Source: Ktedonosporobacter rubrisoli (lineage in GTDB: Bacteria > Chloroflexota > Ktedonobacteria > Ktedonobacterales > Ktedonobacteraceae). From it: 64,000 nt of DNA. Position numbers and translations under genes: made by a program. This document shows, in pieces, positions 49,549-58,971 of the stretch (positions are counted from its first letter, which is position 1; every line of letters begins with the position of its first letter). The stretch lies in assembly GCF_004208415.1 (NCBI RefSeq), contig NZ_CP035758.1, positions 1,736,001-1,800,000 on the forward strand. Direction: 5' to 3'. Under the pieces are notes generated by a model that was not told where the DNA came from, did no database searches, and saw only the letters and a list, made by a program, of their open reading frames with translations.

Positions 49549-50403
49549 TTAAGGCTTGCGCGCACGAACGAAGGCGCTGACAAAACGTCCATCAATGGCC
49601 TCTCGTTCCTCGGGCGAAAGGGAGGTCACAGAGGCGCTTGCCCCACTTGAGGCAATGTCGTCAAGTGAATAGCGCCGGGTGACTTCGATCTCGATATCGA
49701 CAAAGCCGGCTTCTTGCAACAAAAGGCGGTAGGTAGCTTCTTCGAGTGCTCCCGCCACGCATCCGGCCCAGGATTCCATATCGCGCCGCAAAATTGGTGG
49801 CAGGTCTCCTTGCACAACAATATCGGAGACTGCAAAACGCCCGCCGGAAGTCAGGACGCGGTACGCTTCTCGCAAGACTTGCCCTTTGTCCGCTGAGAGA
49901 TTAATCACACAGTTTGAGATGACCACATCCACGCTGGTGTCAGGCAATGGGATGCTCTCAATGATGCCCTTTAAAAACTTGACATTCTCGATTCCTGCTT
50001 CTTTGCGGTTGCGCTCTGCCAGCTCCAGCATGGCATCAGTCATATCGAGACCATAGGCAAAGCCTGTTGGTCCTACTCGTTTGGCCGACAACAACACATC
50101 AATCCCACCACCGCTGCCCAGATCCAGGACTTTCTCGCCAGGTCTGAGTTCAGCCAGTGCTGTTGGGTTGCCACAGCCAAGAGAGGCCAGTGCTGCGGCA
50201 ACAGGGATCTCGCCCAACTCCATCTGCGTATACAAGTCAGAGGTAATGGGGTCACTCTGATGAGCGCCGGAGGAGCAGCAGCCTGACGCGCAACAGGACG
50301 ACGTATCCCCTTCCGGGGTTCCGAGCACCTGGAGCGCGGTCCGTGCATACCTGGCGCTGACCTCTTGTCGCAAGCGTTCGTCACTTTGGGGAACAGTGTT
50401 CAT
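49549..50403 (-). CDS. arsM: Arsenite methyltransferase
   Basis: 284 residues. An N-terminal cysteine cluster ([11 protein letters not shown]) is followed by SAM motif [21 protein letters not shown] and the conserved cysteines in [11 protein letters not shown] and [14 protein letters not shown], which together form the arsenic-binding set of ArsM. It transfers methyl groups from SAM to As(III), giving methylated, partly volatile arsenicals. Its ATG overlaps the last bases (ATGA) of the SigZ gene, so the two are translationally coupled. The gene is the second of the unit. Confidence 0.92.
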   Translation of the reverse strand: MNTVPQSDERLRQEVSARYARTALQVLGTPEGDTSSCCASGCCSSGAHQSDPITSDLYTQMELGEIPVAAALASLGCGNPTALAELRPGEKVLDLGSGGGIDVLLSAKRVGPTGFAYGLDMTDAMLELAERNRKEAGIENVKFLKGIIESIPLPDTSVDVVISNCVINLSADKGQVLREAYRVLTSGGRFAVSDIVVQGDLPPILRRDMESWAGCVAGALEEATYRLLLQEAGFVDIEIEVTRRYSLDDIASSGASASVTSLSPEEREAIDGRFVSAFVRARKP

Positions 50404-51113
50404 TTGATAGGTTCCTTTCCATTTCTCAGCGGGAGAAGCGCTGCATGCCCTTCTCGTTTGCCTTTACATGCAGAGACGGGATTTGGCAAAAAAGGACGCA
50501 ATGGTTGGTCTTCGCTGAAGTTTACCGGGTCGGCGCAATGGTTTGGTTGCTCGCAGCAATCACAGCGGGGCTGATAGTCAAGAATATGGCCGCGACGATC
50601 CAGCTCAAAGTGACAGCAGGCCAGCAGCTCTTGCCTGAGCTTTTCACGCGCGCGCTGGACCCGTGACTTCGCACCAGAAAAGGAGAGGCCAAGACGCTCG
50701 CCCAACTCTTTTTGGGTGAGACCCTGGTACGCAGTGAGGATTAAGGCTTGCCGATCCTGCTGAGGAAGCGAGAGCACCATTGCCCGGACACAGGGGAGCA
50801 GCTCACTTATGATGTCATCGTCGGGTAGCTCTTCTGGCATATCAGGTCGTATCTCGGCATCTAGAGAGGTCAGGGGCAAGTTGCGACTTCGGTAGTAATC
50901 AATGATAAGATTACGGGTGATCTGATAGATCCAGCTCTCCAGGCGGCGGGCATCTTTCAGGCTTTCCCCATGCTGATGGATTTTGAGAAACACCTCTTGT
51001 AACAAATCCTCTGCTGTAGCATCATCTGTAACTCGATGACGAATGAAGTGGTACAAGGGTGTATGAAATGCCTCCCATGCTTGCTCAGCCACGGTACTTA
51101 TCATTCTTTCCAT
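50400..51113 (-). CDS. sigZ: ECF sigma factor SigZ
   Basis: Start ATG 51113 (MERMISTVAEQAWEAFHTPL), preceded by GGAAAGG; 237 residues. Sigma region 2 (LYHFIRHRVTDDATAEDLLQEVFLKIHQH) and region 4 (QGLTQKELGERLGLSFSGAKSRVQRAREKLR) are followed by the SigZ-specific cysteine tail LLACCHFELDRRGHILDYQPRCDCCEQ. Past it is an extra basic tail. SigZ next to arsM is a recurring pairing, so it may respond to metal(loid) through the cysteines. It overlaps arsM by 4 bp. Confidence 0.9.
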   Translation of the reverse strand: MERMISTVAEQAWEAFHTPLYHFIRHRVTDDATAEDLLQEVFLKIHQHGESLKDARRLESWIYQITRNLIIDYYRSRNLPLTSLDAEIRPDMPEELPDDDIISELLPCVRAMVLSLPQQDRQALILTAYQGLTQKELGERLGLSFSGAKSRVQRAREKLRQELLACCHFELDRRGHILDYQPRCDCCEQPNHCADPVNFSEDQPLRPFLPNPVSACKGKREGHAALLPLRNGKEPIK

Positions 51114-51439
51114 GTCCTTTCCTCGCTTTACAAGAGATGACGGAGGTTCAGCCAAAAGGACGCACGAGGCTTGTCATATTCAAGTGCAGCACCCTCGCCT
51201 GGGCTGAGGTTGAGTGGGAAGCTTGCCCTGGCCGGCCATCGCTCTCTAAGAGCGCCTGGATCAGAGGCAGCTCCCTGGCTATGCTTTCATGATCTGGCTA
51301 TAAGTGTACCTGATCATTTTGATTGTTGTCAAACGCAACGATAGTGCTGCCAAACAGATATTTGGTTTTTGAGGCACCTGCTTTGCTTCTATCATTTAGC
51401 TTGGTAGCTGTTTATGGCTATCCTCAAGCTGCTAGGGCC

Positions 51440-52645
51440 TTATGTGTCTGGCGCCTGCCTTGCATGTTTTCCATCTCCACGCAAACAATGTACCAGCAGG
51501 GTCAGGACGAAGGCCCCGACTAGCAAGACCGGCACCACACTATAGGCTCCCTGAATACTGAGCACGTCAGCCAGGCGACCCAGCATGAGCGGTGCCGTAA
51601 AGATAGCCACGCCAACCCCAAAGGCAAAACGTCCGCTTGTGGCGTTTGCCCGAGCAGGGTTTATACTTAGTGCGGCCGAGAGGATGAGCGGGTAGAGATT
51701 TGCGATGCCCAGACCGGTTAGCACAAGGCCACCAAGTTTTAGAGGAAGCAGCGGCGAAAGCCAGAAGAGCGAAAATCCCAGGGCCGTTATGCTCAAAGCG
51801 ACAAGCAAGAGAGGCGTGATTGCTATTTTGCTAGTGAGACGACTTCCTATCAGGCGGCCAAGGACCTCGGCCACGAAAAAGAAGCTCACGCTGGTGGCAG
51901 CTTCATTCACACTGAGTACCTCCGTGTTTTTGAGCAAGGCTGCGCTCCAGACAATCATGCACCACTCCATGGCGACGCTGCACACCATTGCCAGCCAGCA
52001 AAGCCAGAAGATAAAAGGAACGCTATGCTGTTTCTGCTTCTGGGCCTCTTGTTCTCTCTGTTCCGGAACCTTGAGATGGCGAAAACGCCAATAAAGGAAT
52101 ATGAGGACGAGGAGAGGGACAAACGAGGCAGAGCGCCAGCCAAGTTCAAGCGCTTGCCATCCTCCAATGAAGAGAGGAACCGAAGTGGCGCCAATACTGG
52201 CTATCACGTTAGCCTCGGTAAGCGCAGTTGCCCGTTGCCCTTGATGCAGATCGGCCAGCCCGCCTTCAATCGCTGTTCTAACAACAGTTCCAAATGCGCC
52301 CATGAGGAAAGAGCCGAGGAGCGCGAGCACGAACGAGGGGCTGACCATAAGGAGCCCTATTCCTATCCACATTCCGATAGCACCACCCCAAAAGCGTGTC
52401 CGACGCCGAAAGATGCGAGCTGGAGCGTCGCCAAGAAGGCCAACAAGGAGCGTCGCCAGGGCAAAAGCGCTGGGAAGCAGGCTTGTCTGCGTATAAGTGA
52501 GATGCAACTCTGCTTGAAGGAAGAGGGCGAGCGGACCAAGCGCCGCCTGCAAAAAAGCATAATACCCAAGCATCAGATAGGCAGACCAGGTGAAGCCTGT
52601 GCGCACAAACGATGAAGGAGGAAGGAGTGCCGCAAGGTGCCTCAT
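51440..52645 (-). CDS. MFS transporter, CynX/NimT-like
   Basis: 401 residues, 12 hydrophobic helices; ATG 52645 after GAGGAGAG. TQTSLLPSAFALATLLVGLLGDAPARIFRRRTRFW covers helix 2 and the short motif A loop; the centre is QKQKQHSVPFIFWLCWLAMVCSV. It is an uptake/efflux facilitator for a small solute; the family alone does not give the substrate. It is the last gene of a minus-strand run (lacI, GH13, HAD, MFS), with only 43 bp to the HAD gene, so sugar transport is plausible. Confidence 0.8.
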   Translation of the reverse strand: MRHLAALLPPSSFVRTGFTWSAYLMLGYYAFLQAALGPLALFLQAELHLTYTQTSLLPSAFALATLLVGLLGDAPARIFRRRTRFWGGAIGMWIGIGLLMVSPSFVLALLGSFLMGAFGTVVRTAIEGGLADLHQGQRATALTEANVIASIGATSVPLFIGGWQALELGWRSASFVPLLVLIFLYWRFRHLKVPEQREQEAQKQKQHSVPFIFWLCWLAMVCSVAMEWCMIVWSAALLKNTEVLSVNEAATSVSFFFVAEVLGRLIGSRLTSKIAITPLLLVALSITALGFSLFWLSPLLPLKLGGLVLTGLGIANLYPLILSAALSINPARANATSGRFAFGVGVAIFTAPLMLGRLADVLSIQGAYSVVPVLLVGAFVLTLLVHCLRGDGKHARQAPDT

Positions 52646-52688
52646 TGGTCTCTCCTCTCTGCCACAAAAGGTAACTTTCGTTGTGTTC

Positions 52689-53402
52689 CTATATGCAGAT
52701 CCAGCCAGGAAGCTTCCTCCGCCGTGCCTGCGCGGGAAAGGTTACCACAACCGCTGTCAGGTCTGGAATAACGATGCTTGCTCCCGCGTCTAAAAGAACT
52801 TGCGCCAGGGAAGGCTCACGCACACCACAGCACTCCATGCCTGCTGCCCGCGCGGCCAGAACGCCACTCTTAGCATCTTCAAAGGCCACGCAGCACGAAG
52901 GATGCTTACCCAAGGCCTGGGCTGCCTGGATATAGCAAGCGGGATCAGGCTTTCCTCTGACAATATCCTGTACCGTAATCTGTGCTGCAAAGATCTGCTC
53001 AAGACCAAGTTGCTGCAATACGCGCCCAACTTTCCAGCGATGAGCGCTAGTTACCAGGGCCAGAGGCAGATGAGCTGCGTGTAATTGGCGCAGCAAGGCA
53101 ATAGCCCCCGGTATTTCCCTGTACATGCTATTCTGTTCATACTGTTCGAGCTTGATGTAGACCTCTTCCTGCTCGCGCTTTGAAAGAAGAGGAAACAAGG
53201 TTTCAAGCGTGTGGTTGGCCGAGCAGCCGTAGATATGGTGATCGAAATCATCAAGCGTTAAAGTGAGCGCGTATTCTGCGGCGAGCCGTTGCCAGAATGA
53301 GGTCACAGCGAACCGCGTATCGACAATGACACCATCCATATCAAAACAGATGGCCTCGTATGGAAGCTGCTGACTATCTTTGCACATGATGTGTTGCCGC
53401 AT
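52689..53402 (-). CDS. HAD-superfamily phosphatase, beta-phosphoglucomutase-like
   Basis: 237 residues; ATG 53402 after GGGAGGAGG. Motif I CFDMDGVIVDTRFA (two Asp), motif II PLALVTSAHRWKV, motif III GKPDPACY, motif IV CVAFEDAKSGVLAARAAGM. The cap is the small helical C1 type of beta-PGM-like enzymes. Beta-PGM converts beta-glucose-1-P to glucose-6-P; phosphatase activity on sugar phosphates is the alternative. It sits 36 bp downstream of the GH13 glucosidase, which fits disaccharide breakdown. Confidence 0.88.
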   Translation of the reverse strand: MRQHIMCKDSQQLPYEAICFDMDGVIVDTRFAVTSFWQRLAAEYALTLTLDDFDHHIYGCSANHTLETLFPLLSKREQEEVYIKLEQYEQNSMYREIPGAIALLRQLHAAHLPLALVTSAHRWKVGRVLQQLGLEQIFAAQITVQDIVRGKPDPACYIQAAQALGKHPSCCVAFEDAKSGVLAARAAGMECCGVREPSLAQVLLDAGASIVIPDLTAVVVTFPAQARRRKLPGWICI

Positions 53403-53438
53403 GGCTGCAAGACCTCCTCCCGGTTGTGGCTTAAACCT

Positions 53439-55112
53439 TCAAGACAAGTGCACGCGTTGATCCTGTATTTCCATGACAATCAGGCATCCCTCATTTGCGC
53501 GCAGCGAGAGGACCGAGAGGTCCACCGCTCCTTGACGATCCAGGTGCGTGGAGAGTACAAGATACCCGTGGCTGCCTTCTGCAAGGCGAATGAACTGCTC
53601 TTCATTGGTGAAGTTCAGCGCAATGAGCCAGCGTTCATGTGGCCCCGAGCGTTCGTAGACCAGGCATCCCTCGGGAACCTGAGAAAAGGAACTATAGCTA
53701 CCAACTGTCAGGGCAGTGCTGCTGTGGCGAAGATGGATAAGGCTGCGCGTCAATGTAAGCATCGAGGAAGCGTCAGCGAGTTGGCTTGCAACATTGCATT
53801 CCTTGGCATCCTCGGCAAGAGGGAGCCACGGCAAAGCGTTTGCCTGGCAAAAGCCGGCATGAGTACTCTTGTCCCACTGCATGGGGGTGCGCTCTGGATC
53901 GCGTCCAAATCCCTGCCCTGGCACACGCAGTTCCCAGGGATCTTGGATGCGAGAAGCCGGAATATGGACATCATGCATTCCGATCTCATCCCCATAGTAC
54001 ACCACAGGAGTTCCTCGCAGGGTCAGCAGGAGCATCATGGCAATGCGAGCCCGAGCCTCGCCAACGCGGCTCGCAATCCGCGATTCATCGTGGTTACCCA
54101 AGACGTAGCAGGGCCAGGCTCCAGCAGGCAAGATAGACTCAACAGCATCAACCACCTGGCGAACCTCTCTAGCGGTACGTATGGCTCCAAGCAAGCCAAA
54201 ATTGAAGGGCATGTGGAGCTCATCAAGGGCCGCACCGTAGTAAGTTACCCATTGCGACCAATCAAAGAGGGAAACCTCGCCGAGCATGAGACGAGGATGA
54301 TGAGGATCAAGCCGCTCATACTCATCAAGGAGACGGCGTAGATCACGGTATATGCCATGCGTATCAGCATGATCGCGATCGTAGAGATGTAGTTGCGAAT
54401 CATATTCCCCCAACGGCTTATACGCTGTCAGTTCGGGATATAGGTTAGGAGGATTATCGCGCAGGGCGGGATCTTTGAGAATATAATGAGCGCTATCGAT
54501 GCGGAGCCCATCCATGCCACGATCAAGCCAGAAGCTCACCACTGCAAACATGGCCTCTTTAAGAGCCTGGCAGCGCCAATTCAGATCTGGTTGCGCTTTA
54601 TGGAACGTATGGAGATAGTATTGTCGCGTGTGCGCATCCCATTCCCAGGCCGACCCTCCCCAATGGCTGAGCCAGTTATTGGGAGCAGACCCATCCTCCT
54701 GCGCATCGGCCCAGACATACCAATCGCGTTTGGGATGCTCTCTTGAGGAACGAGAGGCGAGAAACCAGGGATGCCGATCCGAGGTATGATTAGGGATGAA
54801 ATCGAGAATCACGCGCAGCGCACGTCGGTGCACTTCTGCGAGCAGGCGATCAAAGAGAGAAAGATCACCAAAGAGCGGATCGAGGTTGGTATGGTCGGTT
54901 ACATCATAGCCTGCGTCGATCCCGCCCGAGGGATATACAGGCGAAAGCCAGAGCGCATCTACCTTGAGCGTTTCGCTGAGATAGTCTAATTGCTGAAGGA
55001 TACCAGCTAGGTCGCCATTGCCGTCACCATCGCTATCTTTGAAGCTGCGCACGTAGAGATGATAGATTACACCTGACTGCCACCAGGGAACTGCATGTTG
55101 AGGTTGGTTCAA
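53439..55112 (-). CDS. GH13 alpha-glucosidase / oligo-1,6-glucosidase-like
   Basis: 557 residues; TTG 55112 after AGAAAGG. GH13 regions: DALWLSPVYPSGGIDAGYDVTDH, DFIPNHTSDRHPWF, GLRIDSAHYI (nucleophile Asp), LMLGEVSLFD (acid/base Glu) and VLGNHDESRI (third Asp). No signal peptide, so it acts in the cytoplasm on imported alpha-glucosides. A short beta domain ends the protein. It lies between lacI (99 bp upstream) and the HAD gene. A GACAACTTGTC element near 55137 resembles the regulon operator. Confidence 0.9.
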   Translation of the reverse strand: MNQPQHAVPWWQSGVIYHLYVRSFKDSDGDGNGDLAGILQQLDYLSETLKVDALWLSPVYPSGGIDAGYDVTDHTNLDPLFGDLSLFDRLLAEVHRRALRVILDFIPNHTSDRHPWFLASRSSREHPKRDWYVWADAQEDGSAPNNWLSHWGGSAWEWDAHTRQYYLHTFHKAQPDLNWRCQALKEAMFAVVSFWLDRGMDGLRIDSAHYILKDPALRDNPPNLYPELTAYKPLGEYDSQLHLYDRDHADTHGIYRDLRRLLDEYERLDPHHPRLMLGEVSLFDWSQWVTYYGAALDELHMPFNFGLLGAIRTAREVRQVVDAVESILPAGAWPCYVLGNHDESRIASRVGEARARIAMMLLLTLRGTPVVYYGDEIGMHDVHIPASRIQDPWELRVPGQGFGRDPERTPMQWDKSTHAGFCQANALPWLPLAEDAKECNVASQLADASSMLTLTRSLIHLRHSSTALTVGSYSSFSQVPEGCLVYERSGPHERWLIALNFTNEEQFIRLAEGSHGYLVLSTHLDRQGAVDLSVLSLRANEGCLIVMEIQDQRVHLS

Positions 55113-55136
55113 TCTGTTATCTGCCTTTCTTGGGAA

Positions 55137-55147
55137 GACAACTTGTC
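55137..55147. promoter_or_regulatory. Possible variant LacI operator upstream of GH13
   Basis: GACAACTTGTC (55137-55147) keeps both GACAA/TTGTC arms of the regulon palindrome but lacks one central base. It is 25 bp upstream of the GH13 start. Weaker evidence than the other copies. Confidence 0.35.
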
Positions 55148-55211
55148 ATAATGACGTCAAGCAAAGATGGCAGAATAGTAGCTTTTTGTGGCGCCTTCTT
55201 TGCTCAAGGAT

Positions 55212-56243
55212 TCAAAGCATGGAGGAGCAGGAGGCGCGCACGATGAGCTCTGGCTTGACGATGCGTCGGTACTCCTGCCTTTCATTTGCTGAGCCATCAA
55301 TGAGATCGCGGAGCATACTTACCGCCTCTTGCGCCATTAAAGAGACGGGCTGACGAATCGTTGTAAGCGGGGGAACGCTCTCGGCCGCCTGCTCGATATC
55401 ATCAAAGCCAAGGATGGAAAGTTGCGCGGGAAGATGGAAGCCGAGTTGCCAGGCAACGCTCATCGCCCGCAAGGCCAGCGCGTCTGAGGCACAAAAGATT
55501 GCAGTTGGAGGTCGAGGGCGCGCAAGGAGCTGACGAAGGCGCTCTGTGGCATCGCCGGGCGTGCGTGCTGCACAGCACTGTTCATACCCCTCGTGCCATT
55601 CAAGCCCTCGATCCTTGACGAAGTGTCGAAAGGTGGCAAGTCGTTCGCTGACCCCGGCATGCTCAATTGTGCCAACAAAGGCCAGGCGCCTGTGTCCTAA
55701 ATGGAAGAGATATTCCAGACCCAGTAAGGCTCCACGCTCTTCGTCAAGAGCAACCAGGGGCACAGTAGTCTTCGCGCCGGAGGCTACAGCCACGCAGGGC
55801 GTTCGACTCTGCTGCACCATCATCAGCAGGGTAGCATCATCGGGAAGATTGCCAAGCAGGAGGAGTCCATCAAACCAGCGGTTGAGCATCAAGGTCAGCT
55901 GGCGCTGTGCCGTCTGGGCATCGTAGTCTGCATGCCCTAGCAGTAGCTCAAACCCTTGCTCATGCGCGGCTTGCTGAAGCGCACGGGCCAGCTTGCTCAA
56001 AAAGGGATCGCCCATATCGCGAAGAATGGCTCCCAGGACACCCGTGCGTTGTGTGCGGAGCGCCGTGGCAAAGGGGTTGGGCTGATAGCCCAATCTCTGC
56101 GCGGCCTCCATGACACGAGAGATGGTGGCCTGACTAATCTTGATACTGCCCTTACGTCCGTTGAGCACACGGGAGACGGTGCCCACAGAGACGTGGGCCG
56201 CCTCAGCGATATCCGCGAGGGTGACAGGAGAGCGCAAATCCAT
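55212..56243 (-). CDS. LacI-family regulator of sugar genes
   Basis: 343 residues; ATG 56243 after AAAAGGATCGG. The N-terminal LacI HTH and hinge read VTLADIAEAAHVSVGTVSRVLNG, then ISQATISRVMEAAQRLGYQPN. The ligand domain is a periplasmic-binding-like fold: GVLGAILRDMGDPFLSKLARAL, RLAFVGTIEHAGVSERLATF, PTAIFCASDALALRAMSVA, SILGFDDIEQAAESVPPLTTIRQP. It probably senses a sugar released from the GH13/GH76 substrates and binds the GACAACGTTGTC-type sites at 57781-62937. Confidence 0.92.
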   Translation of the reverse strand: MDLRSPVTLADIAEAAHVSVGTVSRVLNGRKGSIKISQATISRVMEAAQRLGYQPNPFATALRTQRTGVLGAILRDMGDPFLSKLARALQQAAHEQGFELLLGHADYDAQTAQRQLTLMLNRWFDGLLLLGNLPDDATLLMMVQQSRTPCVAVASGAKTTVPLVALDEERGALLGLEYLFHLGHRRLAFVGTIEHAGVSERLATFRHFVKDRGLEWHEGYEQCCAARTPGDATERLRQLLARPRPPTAIFCASDALALRAMSVAWQLGFHLPAQLSILGFDDIEQAAESVPPLTTIRQPVSLMAQEAVSMLRDLIDGSANERQEYRRIVKPELIVRASCSSML

Positions 56244-56289
56244 AGCCGATCCTTTTCTGATATTTAAGAGGGAGAGCCTCTATATAACA

Positions 56290-57438
56290 CTACTTCGCAG
56301 CATCTCTCAGCGGGCGAAAGAAGGCGCGTATGTCCTCGACGAGCGCTTGCGGCTGCTCCAGGGCGGCAAAATGTCCACCGGCTGGCATTTCTGTCCAACG
56401 TTGGATAGTATAGAGGCGCTCGGCCAGCGAGCGCGGGGGAGACGGGATTTCATCCCGAAACATAGCTATGCCCGCTGGAACCTCGATGCGCTCGCGATAG
56501 GCCTCATAGCCCTGATGAGCTGTCTCGTAGTAGAGACGCGTCGAGGAGTTGATGGTCTGGGTAACCCAGTAGATCATCACATTCGTCAACAGTTCATCCT
56601 TTGTAAAGGCCCTCTCAATCTCACCATGACAATCGCTCCAGCTGCGAAACTTTTCAATAATCCATGCGGCCAGGCCAACCGGCGAGTCGTTAAGGCCGTA
56701 GGCGAGCGTCTGAGGGCGCGTTGCGTGCTGGTGACTATAGCCTGACTCATCTTGAATGAATTGCGCGCGCTGTTCGAGCCACTGGCTCTCGGTTTCATTT
56801 ATGGCCTGCTGACTCAGAACGGAGCGGGATGGCTGCATATTCAGATGCATGCCGATAACCCTGGCGGGAGCCGAGCGAGCGAGCTCTCCCGTGATATAGA
56901 GTCCCCAGTCGCCACCCTGGGTCGCAAAGCGCCGATAGCCCAGCTCTTGCATTAAAGTGGCAAGGATCTTGGCGATGCGGGCTACAGTGACTCCGCGCTC
57001 GTGAGTAGGGCCGGAGAAGCCATAGCCGGGGAGCGAAGGCACGATGACATCGAAGGCATCTGCAGGATCTCCACCAAAGCGCTCTGGCTCGCTCAAGGGT
57101 CCAATGATCTTATACATCTCAAAGAAGGAGCCGGGCCAGCCGTGCGAGATAAGCAAAGGGAGAGGTCGCTTTCCTTTGCCTTTAATGTGTAGGAAGTGGA
57201 GATGGGTACCTGCGATTTGGGCGCTAAACTGAGGAAAGGTGTTGAGCAAGCGTTCCCAGGCCCGCCAATCGTAGTTCTCTTGCCAGTAAGCTACCAGCTG
57301 CCGCAAATAAGCAAGGTTTGTTCCATAGTTCCACCCGGCATCCGACAGCGCATCAGGCCAGCGCGTTCGAGACAGGCGCTCTCTGAGATCTAGCAAAACT
57401 TCTTCGGACACCCGAATCTGAAAAGGAGCAGGAATCAT
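56290..57438 (-). CDS. Epoxide hydrolase with EHN domain
   Basis: Start ATG 57438 (MIPAPFQIRVSEEVLLDLRE) after GGAGAAG; 382 residues. The N-terminal EHN segment covers WPDALSDAGWNYGTNLAYLRQLVAYWQENYDW. The fold shows the oxyanion HGWPGSFFEM, the nucleophile elbow ATQGGDWGLYITG (Asp), and the catalytic His in MPAGGHFAALEQP. It is of the microsomal/juvenile-hormone type, hydrolysing epoxides to diols. It lies between lacI and the ABC transporter, so it probably has its own promoter; it need not be a sugar gene. Confidence 0.9.
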   Translation of the reverse strand: MIPAPFQIRVSEEVLLDLRERLSRTRWPDALSDAGWNYGTNLAYLRQLVAYWQENYDWRAWERLLNTFPQFSAQIAGTHLHFLHIKGKGKRPLPLLISHGWPGSFFEMYKIIGPLSEPERFGGDPADAFDVIVPSLPGYGFSGPTHERGVTVARIAKILATLMQELGYRRFATQGGDWGLYITGELARSAPARVIGMHLNMQPSRSVLSQQAINETESQWLEQRAQFIQDESGYSHQHATRPQTLAYGLNDSPVGLAAWIIEKFRSWSDCHGEIERAFTKDELLTNVMIYWVTQTINSSTRLYYETAHQGYEAYRERIEVPAGIAMFRDEIPSPPRSLAERLYTIQRWTEMPAGGHFAALEQPQALVEDIRAFFRPLRDAAK

Positions 57439-57918
57439 GCAACACTTCTCCATTCTGCTCTCGCCCATCGATAAGAAAGCCGCCGTCAGATCGTTCATCC
57501 AATCAAGCCGTGTAAAGCAATCGATAGACGTATAACGTTTGCACAAAATAACTATAATGTATGGGGCGATAGATGTCAAGGTTTCTGGGTGCCAATCGTC
57601 TCACGAAGGAGGGCAAATCAGCTCACAATGCTAGCTGGAATATAGCTTCTAGTTCCTGAATGTGGTGAAAAGCCTGATCGTCCGAGCCGGGAAGGGAGAT
57701 ATTGACATAAAAGGATCTACAGGGTTCTGAGCAGAGCAAAGCATCTTGACAATTTTATTATCAGCATGATACAGTGAAGCGACAACGATGTCACAAGAGT
57801 TTACATTTTTTTACATAGTAGTGACATCGCTGTCATCGCGAGTGTTGAAAGCCTTTCCAGAGCATTTGTCAGGAGCAGGATTTATCCAACATGATGTATT
57901 TAGTGAGAGGTGATCGGT
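57439..57918. other. Divergent promoter region with LacI operators
   Basis: 480 bp between the epoxide hydrolase and the ABC permease. It contains two GACAxCGxTGTC palindromes (57781, 57823) and a TTGACA at 57746-57751. No gene was supported here. Confidence 0.5.
57781..57834. promoter_or_regulatory. Two LacI operators upstream of the sugar ABC transporter
   Basis: GACAACGATGTC (57781-57792) and GACATCGCTGTC (57823-57834) match GACAACGTTGTC with one and two differences. They are spaced 42 bp, four helical turns. A TTGACA box at 57746-57751 precedes the first. Confidence 0.65.
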
Positions 57919-58911
57919 TTGAAAATTGGAATGCAGTCGCAGACGACGAATGGCAGCCTGGCGCTGCAGCGGCAAAAGGGGCAGAGCGAGCAAAGAAGCG
58001 CTATGCAGAGAAGGCGTACGCACCTGAAAGATAACATTGCTGGTTATCTTTTCATTCTGCCATCCATTATTGGCTTTGCGGTTTTCGTGGCCTATCCGCT
58101 GGTTTCTTCTGCGTATTATTCGTTAACGCATTGGGATGGTAACACACCAGCAATTTTTGTGGGCTTCAAGAACTATATCTACATGTTCACCAAAGACCCA
58201 TCCTTTCTCCCATCTTTAAAAGCTACAGCGCTGTTCACCATTCTCAGCGTTCCGTCATCGCTGATTCTCGGACTATTGCTGGCGGTTTTGCTCAACCGCA
58301 ACTTGCCTGGCATCAGACTATTTCGTACAGCGCTCTACCTGCCGGCGGTCCTCCCCTCTATCGCAACGCTGACGTTGTGGAAATTTATCTATAACCCACA
58401 ATTTGGCCTGGCGAATCAGGTACTGAGTTTCCTGCATCTTCCTACGAGTGACTGGCTGAGTAGCGACACGATGGCTCTGCCGGCGCTTGTCATCATTGGC
58501 CTGTGGGGAGTTGGCAGCACGATGATTATCTTTCTTGCCGGTTTGCAGGCTGTGCCCCAGGAATTTTACGAAGCTGCCAGGCTGGACGGAGCCGGGTCGC
58601 TGCGTCTTTTCCTCCGTATTACGCTCCCTATGATTAGCCCGATACTCTTTCTGCAGCTTGTCTTGCAAATCATTACAGCTATGCAGGCGTTCAATCAGCC
58701 ACAAGTCCTTACAAATGGGGGACCAGGTTTTAGCACAAGGCTGCTCATGTTGAGCATCTATGCTAATGGCTTTGGCGGCTTGACCCAATCTCCGCAAATA
58801 GGCTATGCCCTCGCCCAGGTCTGGGTGCTGTTGCTCTTCATCATAGTTGTCACCATCTTTACCTTCCGTACATCCTCCATCTGGGTGTATGAAGAGAGCT
58901 CTATCGATTAG
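57919..58911 (+). CDS. Sugar ABC transporter permease (MalF/UgpA-like)
   Basis: About 331 residues; the start TTG 57919 lies 8 bp after GAGAGG (GTG 57910 and ATG 57931 are alternatives). Six membrane helices after a basic N-terminus (FILPSIIGFAVFVAYPLV in the first). The EAA loop reads EFYEAARLDGAGSLRLFLRITLPMISPILF, which docks onto the ATPase. It is the first gene of the transport unit, 60 bp before the second permease. No ATPase gene is present here; a shared MsiK/UgpC-type ATPase elsewhere is likely. Confidence 0.92.
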   Translation: MKIGMQSQTTNGSLALQRQKGQSEQRSAMQRRRTHLKDNIAGYLFILPSIIGFAVFVAYPLVSSAYYSLTHWDGNTPAIFVGFKNYIYMFTKDPSFLPSLKATALFTILSVPSSLILGLLLAVLLNRNLPGIRLFRTALYLPAVLPSIATLTLWKFIYNPQFGLANQVLSFLHLPTSDWLSSDTMALPALVIIGLWGVGSTMIIFLAGLQAVPQEFYEAARLDGAGSLRLFLRITLPMISPILFLQLVLQIITAMQAFNQPQVLTNGGPGFSTRLLMLSIYANGFGGLTQSPQIGYALAQVWVLLLFIIVVTIFTFRTSSIWVYEESSID

Positions 58912-58971
58912 CGCACATCAGTCTTGTGGGTAGAGCCTTAGATGTAACGATGTAGAAAGGAATATTTAGCG

